Source of the DNA: Lactifluus volemus
Taxonomy: Eukaryota > Basidiomycota > Agaricomycetes > Russulales > Russulaceae
Reading direction: 5' to 3'
Length of the DNA stretch: 64,000 bases
NCBI GenBank assembly: GCA_022376515.1
Contig: WTXI01000113.1
Span: 50,076 to 114,075 of the forward strand
Positions 23,535-34,210 of the stretch are shown piece by piece. Both the position numbers and the translations under genes were made by a program. The notes beneath the pieces are model-generated. The model saw only the letters and a program-made list of their open reading frames with translations, was not told the DNA's origin and ran no database searches. Numbering within the stretch: position 1 is the first letter of the stretch; the number at the start of each line of letters is the position of its first letter.

Positions 23535-25041
23535 ATGTTACCAGCACCATCCTCTATACATCGTCTGAAGGCGATTTTCAAGCAAAGAGGCCCAGGTACG
23601 TCTCAGGATCAGGGCTGCCGCTGAAGCAATCACTCACTTGGATCGAGTAGACCCGAATACTTTCCCACGCATTACAATCGGATCCCTCCCTGACAATGTC
23701 CTCCTCGACATCTTCGACTTCTGTGAAAAGTACCCCCTTCAATGGTGGCATGCACTGGTGCGCGTATGCGGAAGGTGGAGATACATTGTGTTTCAATCAC
23801 CGCTTCGTCTTCATTTGCGACTTCAATGCAATGGGAACACACCCGTGAAGAAGACGCTAGATGTCTGGCCACGCAGCTTTCCTATCGTCATAGATGAATC
23901 GCGATCGCGACTCCCTCTGAGTGGAGCTAACATTATTGCCGCACTCAAGCATCACGATCGCGTGTCCGAAATCATTCTCTATACGACAAGTACTGTATTG
24001 AAGCGACTCTACAGAGTGATGAAGAAGCCATATCCAGTTTTGACACATCTTCGCCTTCATATTTCAAATTCGAAGTTGGTACCAGTGCTTCGCGATACAT
24101 TTTTGGGTGGATCTGCCCCGCGTCTAGAATCTCTCAGCTTGGTTGGTGTTTCATTTCTGGCACTACCAAAATTGCTTCCATCTTGCCACGATCTTGTATC
24201 AGTTGTACTCGCAGAGATACCCAATACCGGTTACCATTCACCCGAAGCTATGGTCACAGCCTTATCCGTGTTGACCAAGCTTAAAGAAGTTTCCATTGGA
24301 TTCGAATCCCCGGCTTCTCGTCCAGATCCAACAAATAGACCTCCCTCTTTATTGACACGTATTGTCCTCCCTTCTCTCACCAGTTTGTGGTTCTTTGGCG
24401 CTAGCGAGTATTTTGAGGATCTTGTGGCTCGGATCGACACTCCTGCTATTCTTTCCATCGACGCACGGTTCTTCAATCAGCTCGATTTTGACATTCCACA
24501 TTTCCTCCAGTTTATCGGTCGCACACAGATCCCCAGGTTCTTCGAGGAAGTGAAGCTTGACTTCATTGATAAACGCGTCTACATCCACGTTGGTCATCGT
24601 GATCCACCAGGAGGGCAGAAAGCTCTATCTATCTCGATATCGTGTCATGCGTTGGATTGGCAAGTTGCGTTTGTAGCTCAAATATGCCGCAATATTTCCC
24701 CTTTCTTATCCAATGTAGAACGGCTTCTCATCGCCACCAGCCACCCTGACGATGTAGTATTTTCAGATTGGAAAGACTACGTGGATAACCCCCAATGGCT
24801 GGAGCTCTTTCACGCATTTTCGGCTTTGCAGCACATGCGTATACCACCCAGACTGGGTGGGATTATTGGATCTGCGCTGCAAGAGCTCACTGGGGAAAGG
24901 GTCATGGACGCGTTGCCTATGCTACACCACCTCCACCTTCCATCCCCCTCTGCATCCACGCAACAAGCAATACAGCCATTCATTTCCTCGCGCCAGCGTT
25001 CCAATCACCCTGTCACTGTCCATCTCACAGAAATGGACTGA
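23535..25041 (+). CDS. F-box/LRR-like protein, copy 7 (483 aa, intact, relocated start)
   Basis: Exons are 23535-23595 and 23651-25041; the 55-nt intron ends GAGTAG, phase 1. Exon 1 gives MLPAPSSIHRLKAIFKQRGP from the same 4-nt deletion start as copy 5; the usual ATG is ATA. The F-box linker is CEKYPLQWW (as in copies 6 and 8), while the LRR-like part up to the first variable segment follows copy 5, so this gene is a mosaic. Variable segments are IDKRVYIHV followed by a shortened HRDPPGGQKALS, and ATSHPDDVVF. The C-terminus (SASTQQAIQPFISS) matches copy 5. Promoter dyad absent upstream. Confidence 0.8.
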
Positions 25042-27222
25042 TTGTCCGGTGTCTGGATTAATCTTGATGGATCTTCATCAATGCTCTCCACTTCGCATTT
25101 TGCCAGTACCTGTCTTTATAACTGTTCCCCACCCCTCCCAGTGTTTATCACTTTCCCACATCAGTTCTCTGCTACTTCTTGTATTTTGATGTACGATAAA
25201 CAGGCGGCACGCATTTTGGTGCCTCAGGCGAAGGAGAGATATAGACCAAGGTTTTTGTTTCATATTACAGCATGGACTGACGCCAGGGGGAGTCGGGAAT
25301 AAACGCTAATAAACAGCCGCCCATTGCTGGTTCGACTGGGCATGTAATATTCGGTTGATAATCGCCACGACGAACTACTGTAGTCATTTCATGAGACTTC
25401 TAGCGGTTCCTCTATGGACCACGCAGCCACTTTTCCGGGCCACAAAAGTCACTTCAACATACGAAAACACGGAACGTGGACTTGGAGGTAGCAGGTGGTC
25501 GAGGAGGAGTAACGAACTGAAGCCCATGTTGCTCGCCTTACCACAAACACTTCAACTCTAAGCTCTACTAGTAACGCTCATTATGTCACCAGATTTGATG
25601 GAATATGAGTGCCTGTCCTGCACGAGTGCAAAGCCAGATTTCCCCTTAGGCAGCTATTGGATTGCCTCGCTTGATCCATTGTCCGGGAGAGCCCGCGGCC
25701 GCAGAGCATGCATTGCCATGGATTGATGTGGTGGCCAGGCGTTCGGAGCATCTCCCATTGTAGCCCATAATTGTCGGTAGGTGCCGTTGAAGCGTCGAAA
25801 CGCCATCCTCACACTAGAGAAGAAGCCGAAAGCGTTGGTCGGAGTGGAGATGAGCTCATCGGGGTCCAGTAACATAATGCATTCCATGGCTTCCATCACA
25901 ACGTCGGCCGGTCCAAGAAATGAATAATCGCTCTTTTTCTACTGTACGATCTCAGAGTCAGAGTCAACTTCTGTCCAGTCGTATTCCATGCGACTATACT
26001 TTGGCATGGGGTGGGATAGCTTGAGTCTGCTCGGCCATGTCTGGCAGCCGGAATTGATTAACTCATTTGGACACGCGCGCGGAAGGATTCCCAGAGGTTA
26101 GAACCAAAATACTGGAATTGAGTATCGTAGCTGTTTGTGGTAGAAGCTACTCGCACGTTCCTCGCTTGTCCGAGGTGTGGGAAATGTTCCCACACAACAC
26201 TCAACACTCACCACTTCATCCTCCCACCTCTCGCCCTTGCTTCCCTAATACAATCACCTCTACAAACTTATGTCTACGTCATAATCCACTCGGGTGTCTA
26301 TGCCAGCAATTCCGCTTCGTGACGAACATCTCCGAGCTCGAGTCCTCAAGTCAGCGTGATCCCCTTCAATTTATCAGGTCAGATGTTCTCCTCTGTCTTT
26401 CTTCCTGTTCCTTTTCCTCTTTTATCCTATACTTAACACGCCCACACCCACGTTGTCGTCCGTTGAGATCTCGGATTATGATAGTGAGTCGTAATTTGTT
26501 GTATCCTTGTACTCCTTTCATTTCTCTCGCTTGAGACCGTGGCCCTCCCCTGTTGGTGGAACCTCTTTGACACCAGTATGTGCCATATCTACCATTCCCC
26601 GAGGAGCGAAGTCTAATGGTACCCGGAACGAGCCAAATGCCACACGAACAGTTGCATCTCCCTGGGAATGAGCTAAGACGTTTGTGAGTGACTTGCCTTC
26701 TCCGTACTCCACACTACCTCTGCGACCGTTTCTCTCAGATTTCCTGTCATTCCACCACTTCCGCGACTGCCACCGACATGCGTCTCGACAACATCAACAC
26801 GAATTGAACTCTCAGGCTGCACTGGGGATGTATCGCTTCGAGCACACGAAAGACCATTATTTCCTGCGAGTCCAAGTCAGCCAGTGCTTCAAAAATATTT
26901 GATTGTGTGTCGACTTGTGGACAGAATTACATGTTAATAGTCGGGAGAGTATGTACAGTCCTGTCCCTCCACCTATGCCATAACGATGGCTGTTGGGCGT
27001 AACTAATAGTAAGCGCTCTCGAGAATCATCCCCATCGCCGCTCATCGCGGTGTACTTTGCCTTCGATGTTCCTCTTCTCAGGGACATCTTTGTATCGTCC
27101 GTTAGTACACTTATAATTTATACATGATACTTAATGATACTCAGAGTGGATGCTGGCCTCTATTGCTACCAGAAATCGAATAACGGTATTTTGATTTTTA
27201 TGAGCGCTTGCGGTACACGTGC
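25042..27222. other. Spacer 7-8, left part, up to the LINE
   Basis: This is a close duplicate of 15674-17876: 3' flank, convergent remnant (minus frame 25654-25899, MAFRRFNGTYRQLWATMG), dyad at 26177-26193, CT-rich stretch and most of the leader. At about 26035 a deletion removes the GGTGGGATACTGCTC bases next to the GCCGG motif. The leader is then broken by the LINE, so the promoter of copy 8 is now 7 kb further from its coding exons. Confidence 0.6.
26177..26193. promoter_or_regulatory. Dyad with ATG spacer, upstream of the LINE-interrupted leader
   Basis: GTGGGAA-ATG-TTCCCAC, same as the dyad of copy 6. Separated from copy 8 by the LINE. Confidence 0.48.
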
Positions 27223-27236
27223 ATCATGTGCCAGTG
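27223..27236 (+). repeat. LINE target-site duplication, left
   Basis: ATCATGTGCCAGTG, repeated directly after the poly(A) tail at 34197-34210. The uninterrupted paralogous leader has it once at 17877-17890. Confidence 0.92.
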
Positions 27237-27271
27237 CAGCTGCCAAGTAAGACGCAAGGTTCACTCATACA

Positions 27272-29995
27272 ATGGACCTTAATCCGGCACTCCCACCACT
27301 CCCAACCCTAACCTTACTCTCACCTCAGTTAAACCCACCTGAGAAACCTCCTGACCCCTCAATCTCACTGTTATTCCCAGAGTCTACCCAGTATAGGGTC
27401 CCAAAGAACCCCTTCAAAGGGGCGCTCCCTAAAATGCGTAACAAAGAACATAGGGAGGCGCTCAAATCAGCCCTAGAGGGCATAAGAGCCCCCTTCCTCT
27501 TTGACACTGAGGAACCACTAGTTTTCAATGGTGCGTGCGTCGGCATAGACATGTCCACAGAGACCTTTAACGCCGCAGTGACCACGGTCACTGCGGCCCT
27601 AGAGCGTGGATATTTCTCGACGCGAGACCCCACCCCTCTGGGCCCGGGCGATTGGGCCCGCCTGTCATGCGCCCTTCTTGCCGCGGTCGGCAGGGGATAC
27701 CACCGACAGTACAGCACCGAGAAAGAAAGCACCCTCGACAGAGTCAGGGCCGAAATAATCGACCCAGACCCACTCCCAAAAAACCCGACTTTGTTCCACC
27801 GCCTGGCAGCCATAGCGGACGATGTCAGCACCCACATCGGAACAGACCAGGAGGGATACCAAGATTGGTATCTCACCTTAAAAGGTGAATTCAATACCAA
27901 GGCGACAAAAGCTGCAGCCGCGGAAGTCGACGAGAAGTGGCTCCTTTGGAAGTCCGAACAATTGGAGATGCTAATTCACCAGCACGAAAATGAGATTGCA
28001 GCTCAAGCGAGAAATCATGGTATTGAATACTTTATCGCAACCGGGCAGAGACTAGGCCTGGACATCACTCGCGGCTCCTCCACCGCCAGAGCAACCCCCA
28101 CCCCCACAACGGGCAGAAAACGCACGGTCTCGGGCTCACTCCCCAGACAAAACTCGACCACCCCGAGGATGAGAAAAGCCCCAGTGGTGAGCTGCGCAGC
28201 ATCCCCAGACACCCCGCGTGGACGGACGATCACACCGTACGCCCCCTCAAATATGGAACGCATGCAAGTCGACCCCCCCTCTGGCCCTCGGAGGATGACG
28301 ACCACCCCAGCTGAAGAGGGAAAAGGGAGTACAGACTTAGACATGATAGCGACAATACTCAACGCAGCACTCGGCCCCGCGATCCAAGCGGCAATGGCCC
28401 CTTTTGCCGCAAAAATTACTGCGTTGGAGAAACTGGCTAATCCCACCCAAACGAGTAGCTCAGACGCTCGCCCCCCTACGAGGAACCCCCCGGACCCCAG
28501 AGGATTGGAAGGGAGTAAGTGGGCCACAACGGAAGCACCTCACCACATAGATACTGGAAACGACGGCTTCACACTCGTCACCCAAAACGGAAGAGGTAAG
28601 AGAGCGAGGAGCAAGGTAGGTCCCGCTGCCCATGCCCCACCGAAACCACCACAAGCAAGCTCCACACCCGCGTCATACGCAGGAACAGCAGCCGCTGCAA
28701 CCAACATCCCACAACCTCCACCCCCACCGAGACAGGCCCCTCGCACCCCGACAATCACGGAGGTCACGGTCATCAGATCCGGCGGCTTCCTGGACAAGGA
28801 GGTGGAAGAATCCATAAGAGCACGCCCAGCCGATGCAATCGTCCGTGAAGTCACCCTCAAAATGACGAAGGCGGTGGCACTGCCGATCCCCCTCAAAGCA
28901 GGCCGCTGGAGCATCCACCCGCGTAGCAAAGGAAACTTTGTCTACTCTTTCGACGGCAACATTCCTTTTGATTTGATCACTACCTACGAACACATCTTAC
29001 TTGCACCTTTCAGGGGCTCAGGAAAACTTAGCCCCTCTATGGGCTGGACGCGCCTCCTGGCACACGGCGTCCCAACGTGGGACGACAACGAATGGGAAAT
29101 GTTCGGTCCGGAGGCGCTGCTCAGGGAAGTAAAAGCACTGCCTGGCCTTAAAAAAGCACATTTAGCCATGCCTCCGAGGTGGCTAAAACCAATGGAACGA
29201 ATCAATACCACATACTCCACAATCACCTTCGCCATCTCGGACCCAGATGGCACTATCACTAGTAAACTCTTAACAGGTAGGGCAGCGCTCTTCGGGAAGG
29301 AAGTCACTATCCAGAGATGGGTGGATAAGCCCGCGCTGGTACAATGCTCGCACTGCCACGCTCTAGGTCACATTAGATCTTCGAAAAGCTGCACACTAGA
29401 CAAAGATTCAGTTAAGTGCTACATATGCGGAGGAGCTCACTCTTCAGACGAGCACAGCCTAAAATGCCCCCGAAAACACGAAGTCGCGGGTATCTGCGAC
29501 TGCAACCACTTCAAGTGCCTCAACTGCCATAAAAAAGGCCACCACAGCAGAGATACACGATGCCCAGCGCGGGACCTCTTCCGCCCCCGCCCAAGCCGCA
29601 AAGCCAGAAAACACAATGGCAGAACGGCCGAGGAACTACCTACGACATCCACCAACGCCGCGGCCGGCCCCTCCAACGTAACGTTGGAAGAAATCCTGGA
29701 CCCGGACGGTGACCTCTACAACCCCCCGCCCCTGCCCCCGAGCGCAACGGGCCCCCAAATCAGATCAGCTTTACACAGCAGGGGGATAGCCGCCATATGT
29801 AACCACCAATCTATGGAGATTGATGGAGAGGTCTCCGAGGTACGCCCCAACAACGAATATGACCCTATGGAATTCCCCGAGGCCATAAACGGCAGCACCT
29901 TCAACCCAACGGAGGTAATCAGTGCCGAGGCACAAACTAACAGCTATTCCCCCTCGCGCCCCCACCATGGCGCTGCCAAGCAGAACCTTAACTAA
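27272..29995 (+). CDS. LINE ORF1, gag-like nucleic-acid-binding protein (907 aa)
   Basis: The likely role is to coat the element RNA and form the retrotransposition particle. The N-terminal 230 residues are charged and helical-looking (EVDEKWLLWKSEQLEML). Residues about 260-500 are Pro/Ser/Thr-rich and low complexity. A conserved globular part follows (about 510-690). Residues 692-764 contain three zinc knuckles: CSHCHALGHIRSSKSC (CX2CX4HX6C), CYICGGAHSSDEHSLKC (CX2CX3HX4HX3C) and CLNCHKKGHHSRDTRC (CX2CX4HX6C). The start is the first ATG of the element, 35 nt after the insertion junction. The stop TAA (29993-29995) overlaps the ORF2 ATG by one base. Confidence 0.88.
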   Translation: MDLNPALPPLPTLTLLSPQLNPPEKPPDPSISLLFPESTQYRVPKNPFKGALPKMRNKEHREALKSALEGIRAPFLFDTEEPLVFNGACVGIDMSTETFNAAVTTVTAALERGYFSTRDPTPLGPGDWARLSCALLAAVGRGYHRQYSTEKESTLDRVRAEIIDPDPLPKNPTLFHRLAAIADDVSTHIGTDQEGYQDWYLTLKGEFNTKATKAAAAEVDEKWLLWKSEQLEMLIHQHENEIAAQARNHGIEYFIATGQRLGLDITRGSSTARATPTPTTGRKRTVSGSLPRQNSTTPRMRKAPVVSCAASPDTPRGRTITPYAPSNMERMQVDPPSGPRRMTTTPAEEGKGSTDLDMIATILNAALGPAIQAAMAPFAAKITALEKLANPTQTSSSDARPPTRNPPDPRGLEGSKWATTEAPHHIDTGNDGFTLVTQNGRGKRARSKVGPAAHAPPKPPQASSTPASYAGTAAAATNIPQPPPPPRQAPRTPTITEVTVIRSGGFLDKEVEESIRARPADAIVREVTLKMTKAVALPIPLKAGRWSIHPRSKGNFVYSFDGNIPFDLITTYEHILLAPFRGSGKLSPSMGWTRLLAHGVPTWDDNEWEMFGPEALLREVKALPGLKKAHLAMPPRWLKPMERINTTYSTITFAISDPDGTITSKLLTGRAALFGKEVTIQRWVDKPALVQCSHCHALGHIRSSKSCTLDKDSVKCYICGGAHSSDEHSLKCPRKHEVAGICDCNHFKCLNCHKKGHHSRDTRCPARDLFRPRPSRKARKHNGRTAEELPTTSTNAAAGPSNVTLEEILDPDGDLYNPPPLPPSATGPQIRSALHSRGIAAICNHQSMEIDGEVSEVRPNNEYDPMEFPEAINGSTFNPTEVISAEAQTNSYSPSRPHHGAAKQNLN

Positions 29996-32900
29996 TGCCT
30001 GCACACCCACCTATTATCATCTCGTCCGCGAATATGCGAAAACGCAACGCGGTTACTCATGCCCTGCTGAACAGCAATAACAGAACCCACCTCATGTTAA
30101 TACAGGAACCCTGGTACGACACCATCGGAACAGCGAGAAAAGACAATGCACGGAACGGAGTGGACGTTTTAGGCAGAGTAGCATCCCCAGCGTGGGAGAT
30201 CCACTACCCCGGACACACCGACGGCCAAAGACCCAAAGTCATGGCATATTCACGCAAGCAGACGCAGACGGACAATGGCACCCACTTCACAGTAGTGCCA
30301 CGGTTAGATATCTGCTCACACCCAACAATCCAAGTTCTCGACCTCATATTCGATAAGGAACAGTGGCGAGTAATTAACTTCTATCACGACATTCGAGATA
30401 ATACATCACTCCGAAAGCTCTTAGAGATTGACATTGATGCGATCACACCCACCCTAGTGATAGGGGACTTCAACACGCACTCGCGAGCCTGGTCCCCCCC
30501 AAACACACCGCACTCACACTGGGCAGGCCGCCTAGAGGAGTGGGCGGCCTCAAATCTGCTCACACTAGCGAACAACCCTGGGGAGATCACCCGGCGGGGC
30601 GCAAACCACGAACGGGACTCAGTAATCGACCTAGCGTGGTACAACGAAGCCGCCATCCAGGCGGCAACCTTTACAGGTCTAACCACTGACTGGGAAGGCA
30701 GCCTAGCCTCGGACCACGCCATGTTACACCTTCAGGGCCTCACACGGGAAAAATCGCCCAAGCCCTTAGAAACAGACCTGGGCTTTGTGATCGACCCGGA
30801 ACGGAGAGAGGAATGGACCCGTGCCTTCAAGGTAAGGTCGACCCCCCCCCACTTCCAGGCCACCCCAGGTACAGAAGAAATCGAGGCCGCGACAGAGGCT
30901 TTGATGAGAGACATTGATCGCACCAATAGGGAAGTCTTCAAGCGGCGCAAACCCCCTCATCCCAAAGCCTCCCCTTGGTGGAACGCAGCCTGTGCGGTTG
31001 CAACCCAGAACCTACGAAACGCCCAGACAACGAGGACACGAGGAATCGCGCAAGCGAGACTTAAGGGCACGGTGAGAGTAGCGAAAAGACAATGGGCCGA
31101 TGATTACATCGAGAAGACCCAACTCTGGGAGCTAGCGGCATGGCGACATGGCCGCAGAGTATCCAAGGTGCCGTCGCTCCAGGGCCCAGACGGTTTAGTA
31201 CACTCGCACGAGGAAGTCGCTGACATCCTCTCTCAGCGCTTCTTCCCCCAGACACCACCAAGAGTAGAACTAGTCTTCGGAGATGACCCCCCGCCAAGAC
31301 CAACGAGAACTCTTCCCCCTATCGACAAGGAGCTGATCGACTCCCTCCTTACAAAAACAACCACCAAATCGGCGCCAGGCCAGTCAGGCCAAACGTGGTC
31401 GATACTCAAGTGGGTCTGGGCTGCAGACCCGGACCGCCTTTTAGCCCTCTTCACAGCGTGCCTAAAAGCGGGATACCACCCACGACCTTGGAAGGAAGCG
31501 ATAGTGTGCGTAATCCCTAAACCAAACAGAGCTGATTACACGCGTGCAAAGAATTTCAGGCCCATATCACTCTTAGAGTGCCTTGGAAAACTCCTCGAAA
31601 AGATCGTCGCCAAAATCATCTACAGAGAGATGACGAAACACGCATTAGTCCCCACCACGCAGTTCGGAGGTCGAAACGCCTCTTCCACCCTAGACGCCGG
31701 CCTTTCGCTACTCCACGACATCCAAGCGGCCCACAAGGCGGGACTCAGGACAGGCTTACTCCTGTTCGACATTCAAGGATACTTTGACAACATCAACCAC
31801 GAAAGACTTATACAGGTCTTCGCTAACCTAGGATTTGCACCGGAGCTGGTACGGTGGTGCCGCTCCTTTCTAACGGATCGCACAGTCCGCCTCCGTTTCA
31901 ACGGCAAGGCTTCGGACCCCTTCGACTTTTCAGTAGGAACCCCCCAAGGCTCACCCGTCTCGCCGGTTTTGTCAACCATCTACACCTCGCCACTCCTACA
32001 CAAAATGAGAGAGTGGACAAACACATCTCTTGGTATGTATGTGGACGATGGGGCCATCTTTGCATGCGGACGCAATTGGGAGGACATTGAGAATTCCATC
32101 CGCGAAGGCTACACAACGTGTATAGACTGGCTTACACGGGCGGGACTCAGCGCTGAACCGGAGAAGACGGAGCTGATCTATTTTAAAAAGCGCGGAGAGA
32201 AAACGGCCCCGCCACAACACATCTTCCTCCCCCTCTCAACCCCCAACACTCAGTACAAAGTTACAGCCTCGAACACCTTAAGGTACCTGGGATTCTTCCT
32301 CGACAACCGACTCTCCTGGTCACATCATGTAGAGGTAATGTGCAACCGGGCTCGAGCCTCGCTCAAGGCCCTACAACTTCTAGGCAACTCGGTCCGCGGC
32401 CTCGACCAAGCGAGATGGAGGCTGGCCTTCAATGCTATCTGCCTGCCAGTTCTCACTTACGGATGCCAACTTTGGTACACGGGTAAACAAGTCACTTTGG
32501 TCAAAAAACTCCAAACAGTACAGAACGACGCGGTAAAACTGATCTCAGGCACCTTCCGGACCACCCCGCGCGAACCCCTACATCATCTCCTGAACATCCT
32601 CCCCATGGACCTACGTCTCAAGAAAATGCTCTTGAAAACGGCCCTTAGGTTATACAAGGCTCCGAAAGGTAGCCAATTACTCATCCGGCTAGGAGGTGCG
32701 TGGCATACGCCAACCGCTAACGACTTACCGCTCCCGGCACCAAACAGAGCCAGTTCAAAGACAACTCTACGCTCGCTCGCAGACAGAGTACCGGCAGATG
32801 GTCCCCGCATAGACCCCTTCCCTGAGCTACCATTAGGAGCGCCGAAGTGGAACGGGAAAGTAAAACTAACACTCAGACGGAAAGACTGGGACTACGACCA

Positions 32901-33957
32901 AGTCACCGACACCCTCACCAAAGCCTGCCGCGAAGGCTCAACAATTAACATTTTCTGCAACGGAGTACGCTCGAACAAGGGTCGCCCAGATGGGAAACAA
33001 ATCGGAGCAACCTCCGCAGCACTCTATCAGGACGGAAAAGAGAAATACCACGCAGAAAGAGTCCTCGGAGAAACAGTGACGGAACAGGACATCATGTTAC
33101 GCTCCCTCCACTCCGGTTTAGATACCCTCACCTCTCTTCTAGGAACTCAACCGCTCCTACAACTCAAACCCGTAATTATCGCCCTAGCAGCGGAAGCTGC
33201 TCTGTCGAAAGCACTCAATACATCCCCACATGAAGACCAAGCGGAGTCCATCAGGCTGCTCAGCAGACTGAACTCAACAATAGATAAGTACCCCGGAGTT
33301 ACGATCTCGTTCCTCTGGCTGCCCAAAAACATACAGTTTGTAGGTTTCCGAAGAGCGAGACAACTTGCTTTCGAGGCAGTGAGGACGGCAGACCTCACGA
33401 ACGTCGCTGAACCCCAAACGATAAGCAACCAGGTAAAAAAGGCCGAAGAAGCAATAATCTCGGAATGGGCAGAGCGGTACAACCAAGGACCACACACGTC
33501 AATGGTTTACCGGACAGCGCTCACCTCCCCGCCGGATGGGAGAACACACCACACCTTTCAACTCAAGAAGCACCTCCACCCGCTAACAACGGGAAACACG
33601 ACCACCGGCCCTAACGCGGAGAGGCCCAAAGCTACGTTCTCCAGACTAACACACTCTACTTTCTACCGCTTTATTACAGGACACGCATTTACCGGGGAAT
33701 ACACTCAAAGATTCTTCCCCCAACACACTCCAGATCAAGTCGCATGCCAGTGCGGCGAAACTGTACAAACGATCGAGCATGTCATCATGCACTGCCACCT
33801 CTTCGACACCGCGCGCCGCCGTCATCTGATGCGCAATGGCCGCACTTGGAGCCTCAAACAGCTCCTCGAAACCCCGAAGCGCGTCCAAAAGCTGCTTCGG
33901 TTCTTAGAGGAGTCGAGGGCCTGCAATAAACCGCGGGCAGTCTGGGAACCAGACTGA
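29995..33957 (+). CDS. LINE ORF2, endonuclease-reverse transcriptase (1320 aa)
   Basis: The enzyme nicks target DNA and copies the element RNA from the nick. Residues 1-245 form an endonuclease/exonuclease/phosphatase fold with N12, E38 (IQEPW), D158/N160 (GDFNTH) and D240/H241 (SDH). Reverse transcriptase spans about 470-760 with D592 (FDIQGYFD), GTPQGS at 648-653 and the catalytic YVDD at 682-685. A region aligned to RNase H (about 983-1125) keeps the layout but not the acidic residues (FCNG for TDG, LAAEAAL for the second Asp site). A zinc motif CQCGE...H...C lies at 1251-1267. Start: the ATG in TAATG at the ORF1 stop. The frame is uninterrupted, so the element may be active. Confidence 0.92.
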   Translation: MPAHPPIIISSANMRKRNAVTHALLNSNNRTHLMLIQEPWYDTIGTARKDNARNGVDVLGRVASPAWEIHYPGHTDGQRPKVMAYSRKQTQTDNGTHFTVVPRLDICSHPTIQVLDLIFDKEQWRVINFYHDIRDNTSLRKLLEIDIDAITPTLVIGDFNTHSRAWSPPNTPHSHWAGRLEEWAASNLLTLANNPGEITRRGANHERDSVIDLAWYNEAAIQAATFTGLTTDWEGSLASDHAMLHLQGLTREKSPKPLETDLGFVIDPERREEWTRAFKVRSTPPHFQATPGTEEIEAATEALMRDIDRTNREVFKRRKPPHPKASPWWNAACAVATQNLRNAQTTRTRGIAQARLKGTVRVAKRQWADDYIEKTQLWELAAWRHGRRVSKVPSLQGPDGLVHSHEEVADILSQRFFPQTPPRVELVFGDDPPPRPTRTLPPIDKELIDSLLTKTTTKSAPGQSGQTWSILKWVWAADPDRLLALFTACLKAGYHPRPWKEAIVCVIPKPNRADYTRAKNFRPISLLECLGKLLEKIVAKIIYREMTKHALVPTTQFGGRNASSTLDAGLSLLHDIQAAHKAGLRTGLLLFDIQGYFDNINHERLIQVFANLGFAPELVRWCRSFLTDRTVRLRFNGKASDPFDFSVGTPQGSPVSPVLSTIYTSPLLHKMREWTNTSLGMYVDDGAIFACGRNWEDIENSIREGYTTCIDWLTRAGLSAEPEKTELIYFKKRGEKTAPPQHIFLPLSTPNTQYKVTASNTLRYLGFFLDNRLSWSHHVEVMCNRARASLKALQLLGNSVRGLDQARWRLAFNAICLPVLTYGCQLWYTGKQVTLVKKLQTVQNDAVKLISGTFRTTPREPLHHLLNILPMDLRLKKMLLKTALRLYKAPKGSQLLIRLGGAWHTPTANDLPLPAPNRASSKTTLRSLADRVPADGPRIDPFPELPLGAPKWNGKVKLTLRRKDWDYDQVTDTLTKACREGSTINIFCNGVRSNKGRPDGKQIGATSAALYQDGKEKYHAERVLGETVTEQDIMLRSLHSGLDTLTSLLGTQPLLQLKPVIIALAAEAALSKALNTSPHEDQAESIRLLSRLNSTIDKYPGVTISFLWLPKNIQFVGFRRARQLAFEAVRTADLTNVAEPQTISNQVKKAEEAIISEWAERYNQGPHTSMVYRTALTSPPDGRTHHTFQLKKHLHPLTTGNTTTGPNAERPKATFSRLTHSTFYRFITGHAFTGEYTQRFFPQHTPDQVACQCGETVQTIEHVIMHCHLFDTARRRHLMRNGRTWSLKQLLETPKRVQKLLRFLEESRACNKPRAVWEPD

Positions 33958-34196
33958 GGCACAGGGTCCTTCTTATTTCCCGCATCAGAGTCACCCCTGA
34001 TGCAAGTACATACGCACATACACACGACCACCGCATAAAATACCATACATCTACACACAGTTGGCCTGCGGCCGACACCTTTCTCTTACTCCCTACACGC
34101 TTGTCATAACGCTTAGTTACCCTTCGCGACCGCCTCTGTGCCACGTTGCACGCGCTGCGGAATACAAATTCGGATTCAAAAAAAAAAAAAAAAAAA
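33958..34196 (+). other. LINE 3' UTR and poly(A) tail
   Basis: About 220 nt without an ORF follow the ORF2 stop, then 20 consecutive A (34178-34197). ATAAAATA near 34037 is the only weak polyadenylation-like signal. Confidence 0.8.
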
Positions 34197-34210
34197 ATCA
34201 TGTGCCAGTG
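34197..34210 (+). repeat. LINE target-site duplication, right
   Basis: ATCATGTGCCAGTG directly after the poly(A). The first A cannot be separated from the tail, so the true length is 13 or 14 bp. Confidence 0.92.

Larger units (their letters stand above)
27237..34196 (+). mobile_element. Full-length non-LTR retrotransposon (LINE)
   Basis: About 6.96 kb, bounded by a 14-bp target duplication, with a 35-nt 5' UTR, two long intact ORFs, a 3' UTR of about 220 nt and a 20-nt poly(A) run (34178-34197, the last A shared with the target duplication). The order gag-like ORF1, then apurinic-type endonuclease, reverse transcriptase, RNase H-like region and C-terminal zinc motif fits the fungal Tad1/I-Jockey-like LINEs; exact clade not determined. 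Codon choice is C- and A-rich at third positions, unlike the flanking F-box genes. Complete ORFs and a clean poly(A) imply a recent insertion. It lies in the leader of copy 8, same orientation. Confidence 0.93.

Noticed and set aside
27325..29676. Long minus-strand open frames across the LINE ORF1
   Set aside because: They are shadows of the C-rich ORF1 codons; the + strand frame has clear zinc knuckles and continues uninterrupted.
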